Shown here: positions 1 through 8,430 of the stretch, piece by piece
How the letters are laid out: each line of letters opens with the position of its first letter
Position numbering within the stretch: position 1 is the first letter of the stretch
Assembly (NCBI GenBank): GCA_947363565.1
Contig: CANAPP010000008.1
Location: 1 to 64,000, forward strand
Direction: 5' to 3'
Source: an uncultured Lachnospiraceae bacterium
GTDB taxonomy: Bacteria > Bacillota > Clostridia > Lachnospirales > Lachnospiraceae
Length of the DNA: 64,000 nt
Notes under the pieces: generated by a model
The model's database searches: none
The model's input: only the letters and a program-made list of their open reading frames with translations
What the model was told of the DNA's origin: nothing
Position numbers and translations under genes: made by a program

Positions 1-45
1 ATATATAATAAATTATACCATATTTTTGAAAAATGTTATAGATAT

Positions 46-82
46 GAAATAAAAAACGGAGAGTTTTTTACGCTCTCCGTTT
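46..82 (-). terminator. Rho-independent terminator of spmA
   Basis: Read on the minus strand, the arm at 82-72 pairs with 63-51 (core ACGGAGAG/CTCTCCGT) and is followed by a run of T. The first arm includes the last sense codons of spmA and the stop codon lies in the loop, so the terminator overlaps the coding end. Confidence 0.8.
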
Positions 83-685
83 TCCATCCATTATTTTGCA
101 GAAGATCACAGCAACTATTGTGCTTACTGCCGTCGCCGCAATCCCCGGCCCCACGATCGCCGCCGGGTTCACGCTCCCGTACTGTGAGCGGTATGCGATG
201 ACATTCACCGGGATTAGCTGTAACGAAGATATGTTAATGATCAAAAACGTACACATCTCATTACTGGCAATCCCACGCCGTCTCACAAGCCCCGGCAGCC
301 GCCCGCACCTGCGGTCCTCCTCGAGTTTCCCCAGTTCCGCCATTGCCTTCAAGCCTGCCGGCGTCGCTGCCCACCCAAGCCCAAGTACATTGGCGATGAT
401 ATTCGTAGTAATATGCTCTTCTGCAGCATGACCGGCCGGGAGATTCGGAAAGAGAAACCGGATCAGCGGGTGGATTTTTTTTGAGGCGCTCTCGATGATC
501 CCGGCCTTTGCTGCGATTTCCATAAGCCCCACCCAGAAGGACATCACGCCCATCATCGTGATGCAAAGAGCTACCGCCTCTTTCGAGGAGTCCAGAGCAG
601 CGTTGGTGATGTCAGGCATCCGTCCGGTGAATGCCGCAAAGATAATTCCAACCAGTATCATACCGGCCCATAAGTAATTCAGCAT
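68..685 (-). CDS. spmA: Spore maturation protein A (SpmA), nucleoside-recognition-domain membrane protein
   Basis: This 205-residue polytopic membrane protein matches the SpmA family. SpmA is needed together with SpmB for spore-core dehydration and heat resistance in Bacillus and Clostridium. Visible family features are the N-terminal hydrophobic segment, the stretch around HAAEEHITTNIIANVLGLG and the C-terminal hydrophobic block ending in a basic tail. The length is normal for SpmA. The start ATG at 685 has an AAGGGAAT ribosome site. It lies 58 nt downstream of the MATE gene on the same strand and is probably co-transcribed with it. Its usual partner spmB lies 1.6 kb away on the opposite strand, an unusual split. 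Confidence 0.88.
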   Translation of the reverse strand: MLNYLWAGMILVGIIFAAFTGRMPDITNAALDSSKEAVALCITMMGVMSFWVGLMEIAAKAGIIESASKKIHPLIRFLFPNLPAGHAAEEHITTNIIANVLGLGWAATPAGLKAMAELGKLEEDRRCGRLPGLVRRRGIASNEMCTFLIINISSLQLIPVNVIAYRSQYGSVNPAAIVGPGIAATAVSTIVAVIFCKIMDGKRRA

Positions 686-743
686 AAGATTCCCTTAATT
701 TTTATCAGCTTCTTTAAAATAGCATATGCGGGCAGCCTGCGGC

Positions 744-2114
744 TTATTCTTTCCCGTCGCCCAGATGCCGCCACACAGTGAGCATCATCGTCGTAAAACA
801 TGCGCCGCCGCCGATCAGGTTGGAGATTGGTTCGGCTAAAAATACACCGTCAGTGCCAAGTCCGCCGACAGCCGGAAGACACAGGGTAAGGGGGATTACG
901 ATGACTGCCTTGCGCAGCAGCGAGAAAAATACCGCCTGCTTTGATTTCCCCAAAGCGACAAAGACAGACTGCCCGGAAAATTGCAGCGCTATCAGGAAAA
1001 TGCCGAAAAAGTACAGATGCATGGCGGGAACGCCTTCCTGCAAAAGCTCTGGTTCGCTGCTGAATGGCCGGATGAAAAGATGTGGGAAGAAAAAGATGAG
1101 CGCCCACATCACAAAGGTAAATACGATGGAGAATATGGTGGTCAGCCTGATGGCGGATTTTACCCGGCCATATTTTTTGGCTCCGTAATTAAAGCTCATG
1201 ACGGGCTGGGCGCCGTTGGAAAGTCCGGTCACCGGGATAGTGACGACCTCGCGGACAGAGTTGATCACCGTCATAATTCCGATGTACAGGTCGCCGCCGT
1301 AGCGCTGTAGCGTGGCATTGCAGATAATCTGCACGGAACCGTTGGTGACAGCCATGACGAATCCGGAGAGGCCAAGCGCCGTTATCTCCTTTATAAGAGG
1401 AAGGGACAGCGACATCGACTTCGCCGACAGCCGGAGCAGAGCCTTTGGCCCGATCAGGAAACGAAGCACCCACAGGGCGGAAATCCCCTGGGAGATGATG
1501 GTCGCCAGAGCAGCGCCCCGCACACCCAGGTGAAAGACGAAGATAAACAGCGGGTCTAAAAGGAGATTGAGTGCCGCCCCGATAGACACGGTGAGCATCC
1601 CGGTGATGCCAAACCCCTGGGCGTTGATAAAGTTGTTCATGCCGAGGCTTATCATCACAAACAGAGTTCCGAGAAGGTACAGCGTGACGTAAGATTCGGC
1701 ATAAGGGTATGTAACATCGCTGGCGCCGAACAGGTACAAAAGTGGCCTGCGGAATATGCTGCAGAGGGCGGACAGGACGATCCCGGATAAGAGCAGCATG
1801 GAAAAGGAGTTCCCCATGATCTTTTCTGCCTTTTCCTGTTCATCCGCGCCTCTTGCGATGGAAAACAGCGGTGCGCCGCCCATGCCGAACAGGTTGGCAA
1901 AAGCCGTGATGATCGTAATGACCGGCAGCGTCAGCCCGATGCCGGTGAGGGCATCTGTCGACGTACCCGGGATGTGGCTGATATAAGCGCGGTCCACCAC
2001 ATTATAGAGTACGTTGATGAGCTGCGCCAGGGTCATGGGGACGGCCAGCCGCAGGATATTTGCCGCAACGCTTCCTTTGCCAAAGTCTTTTTCCGTGTTT
2101 TTAAAATGCTTCAT
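744..2114 (-). CDS. MATE family multidrug/cation antiporter
   Basis: This 456-residue protein has about twelve hydrophobic segments and the twofold pseudo-repeat of the MATE (NorM/DinF-like) family. The start region has the typical amphipathic leader and PMTLAQLINVLYNVVDRAYI. Members export drugs or metabolites in exchange for Na+ or H+ across the cytoplasmic membrane; the substrate cannot be read from sequence. The start at 2114 is preceded by a GGTGATAG ribosome site. The gene lies between the diverging spmB and the co-directional spmA and may share a message with spmA. A 15-nt palindrome lies just upstream in the divergent region. Confidence 0.88.
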   Translation of the reverse strand: MKHFKNTEKDFGKGSVAANILRLAVPMTLAQLINVLYNVVDRAYISHIPGTSTDALTGIGLTLPVITIITAFANLFGMGGAPLFSIARGADEQEKAEKIMGNSFSMLLLSGIVLSALCSIFRRPLLYLFGASDVTYPYAESYVTLYLLGTLFVMISLGMNNFINAQGFGITGMLTVSIGAALNLLLDPLFIFVFHLGVRGAALATIISQGISALWVLRFLIGPKALLRLSAKSMSLSLPLIKEITALGLSGFVMAVTNGSVQIICNATLQRYGGDLYIGIMTVINSVREVVTIPVTGLSNGAQPVMSFNYGAKKYGRVKSAIRLTTIFSIVFTFVMWALIFFFPHLFIRPFSSEPELLQEGVPAMHLYFFGIFLIALQFSGQSVFVALGKSKQAVFFSLLRKAVIVIPLTLCLPAVGGLGTDGVFLAEPISNLIGGGACFTTMMLTVWRHLGDGKE

Positions 2115-2151
2115 TGTCTATCACCATTTCTTTCAAAAAAATGTAAGGATA

Positions 2152-2166
2152 ACTGTTAATAACAGT
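2152..2166. promoter_or_regulatory. Palindromic site between divergent MATE and spmB genes
   Basis: ACTGTTA-A-TAACAGT is a perfect 7+1+7 palindrome about 40 nt upstream of the MATE start and 130 nt upstream of spmB. Its position in the only shared control region suggests a dimeric regulator operator. The regulator is unknown. Confidence 0.4.
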
Positions 2167-2295
2167 ATAAAATGCCGGCCGTTTATTTTCAACCTGCAGG
2201 AGTCAATACCGCGGCAGCCGGACAGTAACAGAAATAAACGGAAAGCGCGGGACATATAATGGAAAATAGATTTTATACGGAAATGAGGCGGTTTT

Positions 2296-2820
2296 GTGAA
2301 AATGTTGCTGTACATCGCGGATCTTATCGTGCCGATGGTGATTTTCTTGGTGGTGAGCTACGGCGTGCTGATGCGGGTGGATGTGTACGATTCTTTTATC
2401 AAAGGGGCGAAAGATGGATTTTTTACCGTAATTAAGATCATGCCTACGCTGATCGGGCTTATGGTGGCGGTGGGGATATTGAGGGCGTCAGGTTTTTTGG
2501 ATTATCTGTCGGGGCTTATTGGCGGAGCAATGAAGTATGTTGGGTTCCCCAGCGAACTTGTGCCGCTTACGGTGGTGAAGATGTTTTCATCCTCAGCAGC
2601 GACGGGGCTGCTCCTGGATGCCTATAAGGAGTACGGGACAGATTCGTATATCGGGTTGGTGGCGTCCATCAGCATGTCGTGCACAGAGACGATATTTTAC
2701 ACAATGAGCGTGTACTTTATGACGGCAAAGGTGACAAAGACAAGGTACACGCTGGCCGGAGCCATGCTCGCGACCTTAGCGGGGCTTATGGCAAGTGCGG
2801 TGCTGGCCGGGGCGATGTAA
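2296..2820 (+). CDS. spmB: Spore maturation protein B (SpmB)
   Basis: This 174-residue membrane protein matches SpmB: hydrophobic N-terminus, the central PTLIGLMVAVGILRASG segment and the conserved SCTETIFYTMSVYF region. SpmB acts with SpmA in the forespore to dehydrate the spore core. The start is ambiguous. GTG at 2296 lies only 4 nt after GAGGCGG, while ATG at 2302 has a 10-nt spacer, so the protein may be two residues shorter. It is followed by its own terminator, so it forms a single-gene unit here, away from spmA. Family assignment is firm. Confidence 0.88.
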   Translation: MKMLLYIADLIVPMVIFLVVSYGVLMRVDVYDSFIKGAKDGFFTVIKIMPTLIGLMVAVGILRASGFLDYLSGLIGGAMKYVGFPSELVPLTVVKMFSSSAATGLLLDAYKEYGTDSYIGLVASISMSCTETIFYTMSVYFMTAKVTKTRYTLAGAMLATLAGLMASAVLAGAM

Positions 2821-2848
2821 CGCCGGCGGAATCGGCGTGGGCGCAGGG

Positions 2849-2889
2849 AAAGGCTATGGGGGTGGAGTATCCATAGCCTTTTTGTTTTT
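2849..2889 (+). terminator. Terminator after spmB
   Basis: A hairpin with an 11-bp stem (AAAGGCTATGG/CCATAGCCTTT) and an 11-nt loop is followed by TTTGTTTTT. It lies between convergent spmB and the DUF885 gene. Confidence 0.9.
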
Positions 2890-2914
2890 GCTTTTTGATG
2901 GAATCGGCGTTATG

Positions 2915-4699
2915 CTACATCTGGCTGCGGAGGATGCTGAAGGGTGCGGGCCCGGTCTCTAACACAGCCCGGTGGAAGCGCTCCTGGGTGAATTTCTCGC
3001 CCCATTTGTCAATGGCATATTTTTTAAGCTCTAAAAATTCCAGATATCCGACATAGTATTTTAAGTAGTTTGCCGGGTCGGCCACGATCAGGCTGTAGAT
3101 TTCGGAAATTGTCTGCGTGTCGGTGATCCCATAGTCCCTGAAGAAGGAGACAGTGTCGGAAAGGGACCAGCCGTCATAATGGATACCCATGTCGGCCAGG
3201 GCGTAAAGCCCTAAAAGAATAGAAGTATTTTTCTGCATGATCTTTGCCTCGGCTTTAGGAATGGGGGCGTAGTAGTAGCTGAGCATTTCGCAGTAGGTCG
3301 CCCAGCCTTCCGTGTAGCCGCCGTAGCCTAAAAGACAGCGGATGGGATCCGGATGCAGGTTCATGTAATAGACGTTCTGGTACAGGTGCCCTGGATACCC
3401 TTCGTGGGCAAGGGTGGTGAAGAGGGACAGATCGTCAGGGATGTGGCCTGCATTGATATAAATAACATTTGCCTCGGTGTTGTCGATGGCGGGAATCATA
3501 TAAAAGGCGGGGCTTAAATATTCCTCCAGGGACTTCTGGACGTATTTTACCTGGACATCCACGGCCGGGGGCTTGGGGAAATCGCCGTTCATCTTATTTT
3601 CCAGAGTGTTCAGGATGGAGACGGGATTGGAGTCTTCAAGGATTGCGCCCTGGGAGGAAAACAGATCAGAGGAGCGGGAGCCGGAGTCTTCGGAGGAAAG
3701 ATTGGATACACCAAGCTGTGCCAGCGAAGTCTGCATCGTCCCCAGGTCTTCCATGATCTGGCGCCGTACCAGTTCCTGGAGCTTAGGGATACTGCGGTCA
3801 GAACCAGTTTCGCTGGCGGCGGTCAGTTCGTAATATTTCCGGCCTCCCGGGAGGTTGCACAGTCCGCCGGAACCGGCATCCTCCGCGCAGTCGTCGCGAA
3901 GCTCCAAAAGCCCGGAGACGAGATTTTTATAGGCCGGGAAGACATATTTCTGTATATATCTGTTGTGGGTTTTTCTGTATTTTTTCCGGTCGAATGATTT
4001 CTTCCCCTGTTTTGACAGCTCATCTTCCAGCCCGTCAAGCCGTTCCTCGAAGGAGGAATAGAGATAATTTTTGTCTTTAAGCTTTACAAATGCGCGGCAT
4101 TCGGCAACCAGGTCATTAAGGGAGTCCTCGGACATGAAGAATCCTTTCTGCGCCCGCGCCTGCTCGAATTCCAGGATAGAGTCGAAGTAGGCCGGGATCT
4201 TGCGCAGCAGCTTCAGGTAAGTATCCACATCCGAAGTGCGGTAAAACTGGTATTCGGACAGAATCACCGGGAGCTGGGACTGAGTTCCGGTGAGGGGCGC
4301 TAAAGGCTCCTCATAGAGAGAATAGGGGGCAAGCTCGAAAGCCGATGTAAAATAATCCTCAAGGACATCATACGTCAGCCTGTTTTCTGCCGACAGCCGG
4401 CGCCGGTCGTAGGACTTCAGGAGGGCAAGCGCATTTTCGACGGCGGCACAGATGGAAGTGGTGTCGGCAGTGCATGAGCCGATGGACACAGGGGCGTCGG
4501 TAATGCCGTAGGCGGCAGGATTTTTCAGGGTATAATGAAGGGAGATGGTGTTGCCGGAAACCTCCTGGCAGAAAAGATTGTAGGTATATTCCTCAAACTG
4601 CTGATTTTCATTTTTATAAAAATGATGCACGCTGAGGACAGTGACGGACAGTACCGCAAGAAATATGGCGGTGATAACCGCAGAGCGCTTTTTAGACAT
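2915..4699 (-). CDS. DUF885 family protein, putative membrane-anchored metallopeptidase-like
   Basis: This 594-residue protein has a basic N-terminus and one hydrophobic segment (about residues 8-24), reading as a signal anchor with an extracytoplasmic body. The C-terminal half carries the DUF885 hallmark AHEGYPGHLYQ, an HExxxxH-type metal-binding motif, followed by GGYTEGWATYCE. Family members are suspected zinc peptidases, but no substrate is established for this one. The central part is rich in charged residues. The start ATG at 4699 abuts the metS control region, so the two genes diverge. It is monocistronic and converges on spmB. Confidence 0.8.
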   Translation of the reverse strand: MSKKRSAVITAIFLAVLSVTVLSVHHFYKNENQQFEEYTYNLFCQEVSGNTISLHYTLKNPAAYGITDAPVSIGSCTADTTSICAAVENALALLKSYDRRRLSAENRLTYDVLEDYFTSAFELAPYSLYEEPLAPLTGTQSQLPVILSEYQFYRTSDVDTYLKLLRKIPAYFDSILEFEQARAQKGFFMSEDSLNDLVAECRAFVKLKDKNYLYSSFEERLDGLEDELSKQGKKSFDRKKYRKTHNRYIQKYVFPAYKNLVSGLLELRDDCAEDAGSGGLCNLPGGRKYYELTAASETGSDRSIPKLQELVRRQIMEDLGTMQTSLAQLGVSNLSSEDSGSRSSDLFSSQGAILEDSNPVSILNTLENKMNGDFPKPPAVDVQVKYVQKSLEEYLSPAFYMIPAIDNTEANVIYINAGHIPDDLSLFTTLAHEGYPGHLYQNVYYMNLHPDPIRCLLGYGGYTEGWATYCEMLSYYYAPIPKAEAKIMQKNTSILLGLYALADMGIHYDGWSLSDTVSFFRDYGITDTQTISEIYSLIVADPANYLKYYVGYLEFLELKKYAIDKWGEKFTQERFHRAVLETGPAPFSILRSQM

Positions 4700-4793
4700 A
4701 AGAAAGCCTCGGAGTATTTTTTTAATTTATATGCGGGAGGAAAAGAAGTTATGCGGGTGAAGCTGGACGGGCGGGTGAAATTTTACGCGCCCC

Positions 4794-4822
4794 TTGACAG
4801 TACGCTGTGTTTGTGCTACGAT
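4794..4822 (+). promoter_or_regulatory. SigA-type promoter of the metS T-box transcript
   Basis: TTGACA (4794-4799), a 17-nt spacer and TACGAT (4817-4822) lie about 50 nt upstream of the T-box leader. A perfect -35 and optimal spacing make this the likely metS promoter, with a start near 4829. Confidence 0.75.
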
Positions 4823-4871
4823 GCAGAATATCTGATGATCAGTTTTTGAAATAACAGAAGATAGTACAAAC

Positions 4872-5301
4872 GCAGTGACGAAGAGAGTATGCATATTGAA
4901 TGCTTTACAGAGAAGTCCTGAATTCCTGATGAGATTGACAGCGGCTCAAGGTGAAGAATCCGGCACGGGAGGTATGTGCCCGCCATGGGCCAGGCGATGT
5001 GACTGCTGTCTGCAGACAGGGAGGATGCTGAGAGGGACGAGAGGGAGATATGCGGAAGATGGCTTCTGAGCGGTGCGGTGAGCGAAACAAAGCATCTGAA
5101 CAGAGATTTTCAGGTGCTGCCGGAACTTTCGTAAGCCGTAATGGGTCCGCCCTTTACAGCGGCGAGATGTCAGGTACAGCAGCGGATGAATGGGCTGGCT
5201 TGGCACCTTAAGAGGTCTGCGCCGCGAGGTGCGGATGAATGGAAGTGGTAACACGGGTTTGCTCGTCTTCCCTGATTATTGTAATCGGGGGAGATTTTTT
5301 T
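4872..5301 (+). promoter_or_regulatory. T-box riboswitch leader of metS, with terminator
   Basis: The leader before metS is about 430 nt and has T-box landmarks. GCAGT (4872-4876) can pair with ACTGC (5002-5006) as the base of Stem I. GAAGAGAGTA and ACAGAGAAGTC follow in the usual order on the 5-prime side. The T-box core GGAAGTGGTAACACGGG is at 5241-5257. A 13-bp hairpin (5266-5278 with 5282-5294) plus seven T forms the terminator. GGAAG (5241-5245) can instead pair with CTTCC (5267-5271), giving the mutually exclusive antiterminator. The UGGU of the bulge fits an ACCA tRNA end, consistent with tRNA-Met. I could not place the specifier: AUG triplets at 4974, 4985 and 4997 are all candidates. 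Confidence 0.85.
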
Positions 5302-5373
5302 GTCTTACGGGAAGGATGGGTGGACTTTTGTGAAACATTTTGCGAAAACAATAGGAAAAGGAGAGATGAGAAT

Positions 5374-7314
5374 ATGGAAAAGAAAAAGTATTATATGACG
5401 ACGGCGATTGCCTACACATCAGGCAAGCCTCACATCGGCAACACCTACGAGATCGTCCTGGCGGATGCGATTGCCAGATATAAGAGGAGCCAGGGATACG
5501 ACGTGTTCTTCCAGACAGGAACGGATGAGCACGGGCAGAAGATTGAGCTGAAGGCTCAGGAGGCGGGTGTTACGCCGAAGCAGTATGTGGACAACGTGGC
5601 GGGCCAGGTGAAGGATATCTGGAAGATGATGAATTCTTCCCATGATAAATTTATCCGGACGACGGATGCGGACCATGAGCGGGAAGTGCAGAAGATTTTT
5701 AAGAAACTGTATGAGCAGGGAGATATTTATAAAGGTTCTTATGAGGGGCTTTACTGTACGCCCTGCGAGTCCTTCTGGACAGAATCCCAGCTTGTGGACG
5801 GGAAATGCCCGGACTGCGGGCGTGAGGTGAAACCTGCGAAGGAGGAGGCTTACTTCTTTAAGATGAGCAAATATGCGGACCGCCTGACCCGGCACATCAA
5901 CACCCACCCGGAGTTTATCCAGCCGGTGTCGCGGAAAAATGAGATGATGAACAATTTCCTTCTTCCTGGCCTTCAGGATTTATGCGTGTCCAGGACTTCT
6001 TTCAAGTGGGGAATCCCGGTGGATTTTGACGACAGGCATGTGGTATATGTGTGGCTGGATGCGCTGACCAACTATATCACGGGAATCGGCTATGACGCAG
6101 AGGGCGAGGGTACGGAGCAGTTCAAGAAGAATTGGCCGGCTGATTTGCACCTGATTGGGAAAGACATTATCCGTTTCCATACGATATACTGGCCGATTTT
6201 CCTGATGGCGCTTGGTCTGCCTCTGCCAAAGCAGATTTTCGGGCATCCGTGGCTTTTGCAGGGCGACGGGAAGATGAGCAAGTCTAAGGGAAATGTACTT
6301 TATGCGGATGAACTGGTTGACTTTTTCGGCGTTGACGCAGTGCGTTTCTTCGTGCTCCATGAGATGCCTTTTGACAATGACGGGGTGATTTCCTGGGAGC
6401 TTTTGGTGGAGCGGATTAATTCAGAGCTTGCGAACACCCTTGGCAATCTGGTGAACCGGACGATTTCCATGACGAATAAATATTTCGGCGGCACGGTGAC
6501 GGATAAGGGCGCGGCTTTAAGTGCCGGGGACGCTGCGGTTGACGCTGACCTTAAGGCGGTTGTGGAGCGTACGCCCCAGGTTGTGGAAAAGAAGATGGAC
6601 GACCTTCGGGTGGCGGATGCGATTACGGAGATTTTCAATCTGTTCAAGCGGTGCAACAAGTATATTGACGAGACGATGCCCTGGGCGCTTGCCAAGGAGG
6701 AGGAGAAAAAGGAACGGCTTGAGACGGTGCTTTACAACCTTCTTGAGAGCATCAAGTCCGGCGCAAGGCAGTTGGCGCCGTTTATGCCGGAGACATCAGA
6801 AAAAATTCTGGAGCAGCTTGGCGACGGCAAAGTGACGGAAAAGCCGGAGATATTATTTGCAAGGCTGGATATGGAGGAAGTGCTTAAGAAAGTGGAGGAA
6901 CTTCATCCGCCGGTGGAAGAATCCGAAGGCGCAGCAGGAAGTGACGGGGCGTCAGGAGAGGATGCAGTGATCGATATTGAGGCAAAGCCGGAGATTACTT
7001 TTGAGGAGTTCGGGAAGATGCAGTTCCAGGTGGGCGAGATCATTGCCTGCGAGGAAGTGAAGAAGTCAAGGAAACTGCTTTGTTCCCAGGTGAAGATTGG
7101 CAGCCAGGTTAAGCAGATCGTGTCAGGAATCAAGGCGCACTATACGCCGGAAGAGATGGTAGGCAAGAAAGTAATGGTGCTTGTGAACTTAAAACCTGCG
7201 AAGTTGGCCGGAGTGATGTCTGAGGGGATGCTCCTTTGCGCGGAAGATGCTGACGGGAATCTGGCGCTTGTGACGCCGGAGAAAGAGATGCCGGCAGGGG
7301 CGGAGATTTGTTAA
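5374..7314 (+). CDS. metS: Methionyl-tRNA synthetase with C-terminal tRNA-binding domain
   Basis: This enzyme charges tRNA-Met with methionine in the cytoplasm. The 646-residue protein has the class I catalytic core: the HIGN signature in SGKPHIGNTYE, a zinc-knuckle insert (CTPCESFW...CPDCG), and KMSKSKGN as the KMSKS loop. The anticodon-binding helices follow, then a linker rich in Glu/Ser/Gly and a C-terminal EMAP/Trbp111-type domain (FGKMQFQVGEI...). I chose ATG 5374 because it follows AGGAAAAGGAGAG; an in-frame extension back to 5239 would read through the T-box terminator and is not protein. A T-box leader indicates induction when tRNA-Met is uncharged. ddh follows after 32 nt and is probably co-transcribed. 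Confidence 0.95.
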   Translation: MEKKKYYMTTAIAYTSGKPHIGNTYEIVLADAIARYKRSQGYDVFFQTGTDEHGQKIELKAQEAGVTPKQYVDNVAGQVKDIWKMMNSSHDKFIRTTDADHEREVQKIFKKLYEQGDIYKGSYEGLYCTPCESFWTESQLVDGKCPDCGREVKPAKEEAYFFKMSKYADRLTRHINTHPEFIQPVSRKNEMMNNFLLPGLQDLCVSRTSFKWGIPVDFDDRHVVYVWLDALTNYITGIGYDAEGEGTEQFKKNWPADLHLIGKDIIRFHTIYWPIFLMALGLPLPKQIFGHPWLLQGDGKMSKSKGNVLYADELVDFFGVDAVRFFVLHEMPFDNDGVISWELLVERINSELANTLGNLVNRTISMTNKYFGGTVTDKGAALSAGDAAVDADLKAVVERTPQVVEKKMDDLRVADAITEIFNLFKRCNKYIDETMPWALAKEEEKKERLETVLYNLLESIKSGARQLAPFMPETSEKILEQLGDGKVTEKPEILFARLDMEEVLKKVEELHPPVEESEGAAGSDGASGEDAVIDIEAKPEITFEEFGKMQFQVGEIIACEEVKKSRKLLCSQVKIGSQVKQIVSGIKAHYTPEEMVGKKVMVLVNLKPAKLAGVMSEGMLLCAEDADGNLALVTPEKEMPAGAEIC

Positions 7315-7346
7315 GAAGGTATAATTAGGAAAGGAAGATATAATTT

Positions 7347-8333
7347 ATGGAAAAAATTAGAATTGGTATCGTAGGATATGGCAATATCGGGCGCGGCGTC
7401 GAGCAGGCGATTGCCCGCAATGAGGATATGGAGTTAAAGGCTGTTTTTACCAGGAGGGCTCCGGCGGCTGTGGCGATAAAGACGGAAGGCGCATTGGTAA
7501 AGCATTTTGACGACATGCTTTCGATGAAGGATGAGATTGACGTGATGGTGCTTTGCGGCGGTTCGGCTACAGACCTTCCGGTGATCGGGCCGGAGGTTGC
7601 GGCGAACTTTAATACGATTGACAGCTTTGACACCCATGCGAAGATTCCGGAGTATTTTGCAAATGTGGACAAGGCGGCGAGAGCCGGCGGCAATGTGAGC
7701 ATTATTTCCGTGGGCTGGGACCCGGGGCTGTTCTCTTTGAACCGCCTGTACGCGGAGTCTATCCTGGCGCAGGGCAGCACCTATACGTTCTGGGGCAAGG
7801 GCGTGAGCCAGGGTCACTCGGATGCCATCCGCCGCATTGACGGGGTGAAGAATGCTATCCAGTATACCGTTCCCATTGAGGAGGCGGTTGACAAGGTAAG
7901 GAGCGGCAGCGAGCCGGAGCTTACGACAAGGGATAAGCACTTGAGGGAGTGCTATGTGGTTGCCGAAGACGGGGCTGATAAGGCGGCGATTGAGCAGGCG
8001 ATCAAGACGATGCCGAATTATTTTGACGAGTATGATACGACGGTAACATTTGTCACAGAGGAAGAATTAAAGGCGAACCACAGTAAGATGCCTCACGGCG
8101 GGTTTGTTATCCGAAGCGGCGAGACGGGCTGCGAGGGGAATAAGCATGTGATTGAGTATTCTCTCAGGCTGGACTCCAATCCGGAGTTTACGGCCAGCGT
8201 GCTTGTGTGCTACGCGCGGGCGGCGTACAGGCTGTCGAAAGCGGGCGAGAGCGGGGCGAAGAGCGTGTTTGATATCGCGCCGGGGCTTTTGTCGCAGAAG
8301 ACGGCGGAGGAATTGAGGGCGCAGTTGCTGTAG
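7347..8333 (+). CDS. ddh: meso-Diaminopimelate D-dehydrogenase
   Basis: The 328-residue enzyme catalyses NADP-dependent, reversible conversion of tetrahydrodipicolinate and ammonia to meso-diaminopimelate, a one-step branch of lysine and peptidoglycan synthesis. An N-terminal Rossmann fold shows GIVGYGNIGRG. The family-specific ISVGWDPGLFSLNRL, GKGVSQGHSDAIRRIDGV and HGGFVIRSGETG segments are present. Length is typical (about 326). Start ATG 7347 follows AGGAAAGGAAG. Its position 32 nt behind metS suggests that it shares the T-box-controlled transcript, which would couple lysine/cell-wall precursor synthesis to methionine charging. That coupling is inference. Confidence 0.93.
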   Translation: MEKIRIGIVGYGNIGRGVEQAIARNEDMELKAVFTRRAPAAVAIKTEGALVKHFDDMLSMKDEIDVMVLCGGSATDLPVIGPEVAANFNTIDSFDTHAKIPEYFANVDKAARAGGNVSIISVGWDPGLFSLNRLYAESILAQGSTYTFWGKGVSQGHSDAIRRIDGVKNAIQYTVPIEEAVDKVRSGSEPELTTRDKHLRECYVVAEDGADKAAIEQAIKTMPNYFDEYDTTVTFVTEEELKANHSKMPHGGFVIRSGETGCEGNKHVIEYSLRLDSNPEFTASVLVCYARAAYRLSKAGESGAKSVFDIAPGLLSQKTAEELRAQLL

Positions 8334-8430
8334 TAAAGTAACACGATGTTACAATAAAAATATGATATGATGCAATGCGGAATAGCCCGCAGCATTATGA
8401 GATTAGGATGACCAAGGAGGATGCCGCGCA

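Noticed and set aside
5239-5373. N-terminal extension of methionyl-tRNA synthetase
   Set aside because: The extension overlaps the T-box core and terminator, and the good ribosome site is at 5353-5365 before ATG 5374.
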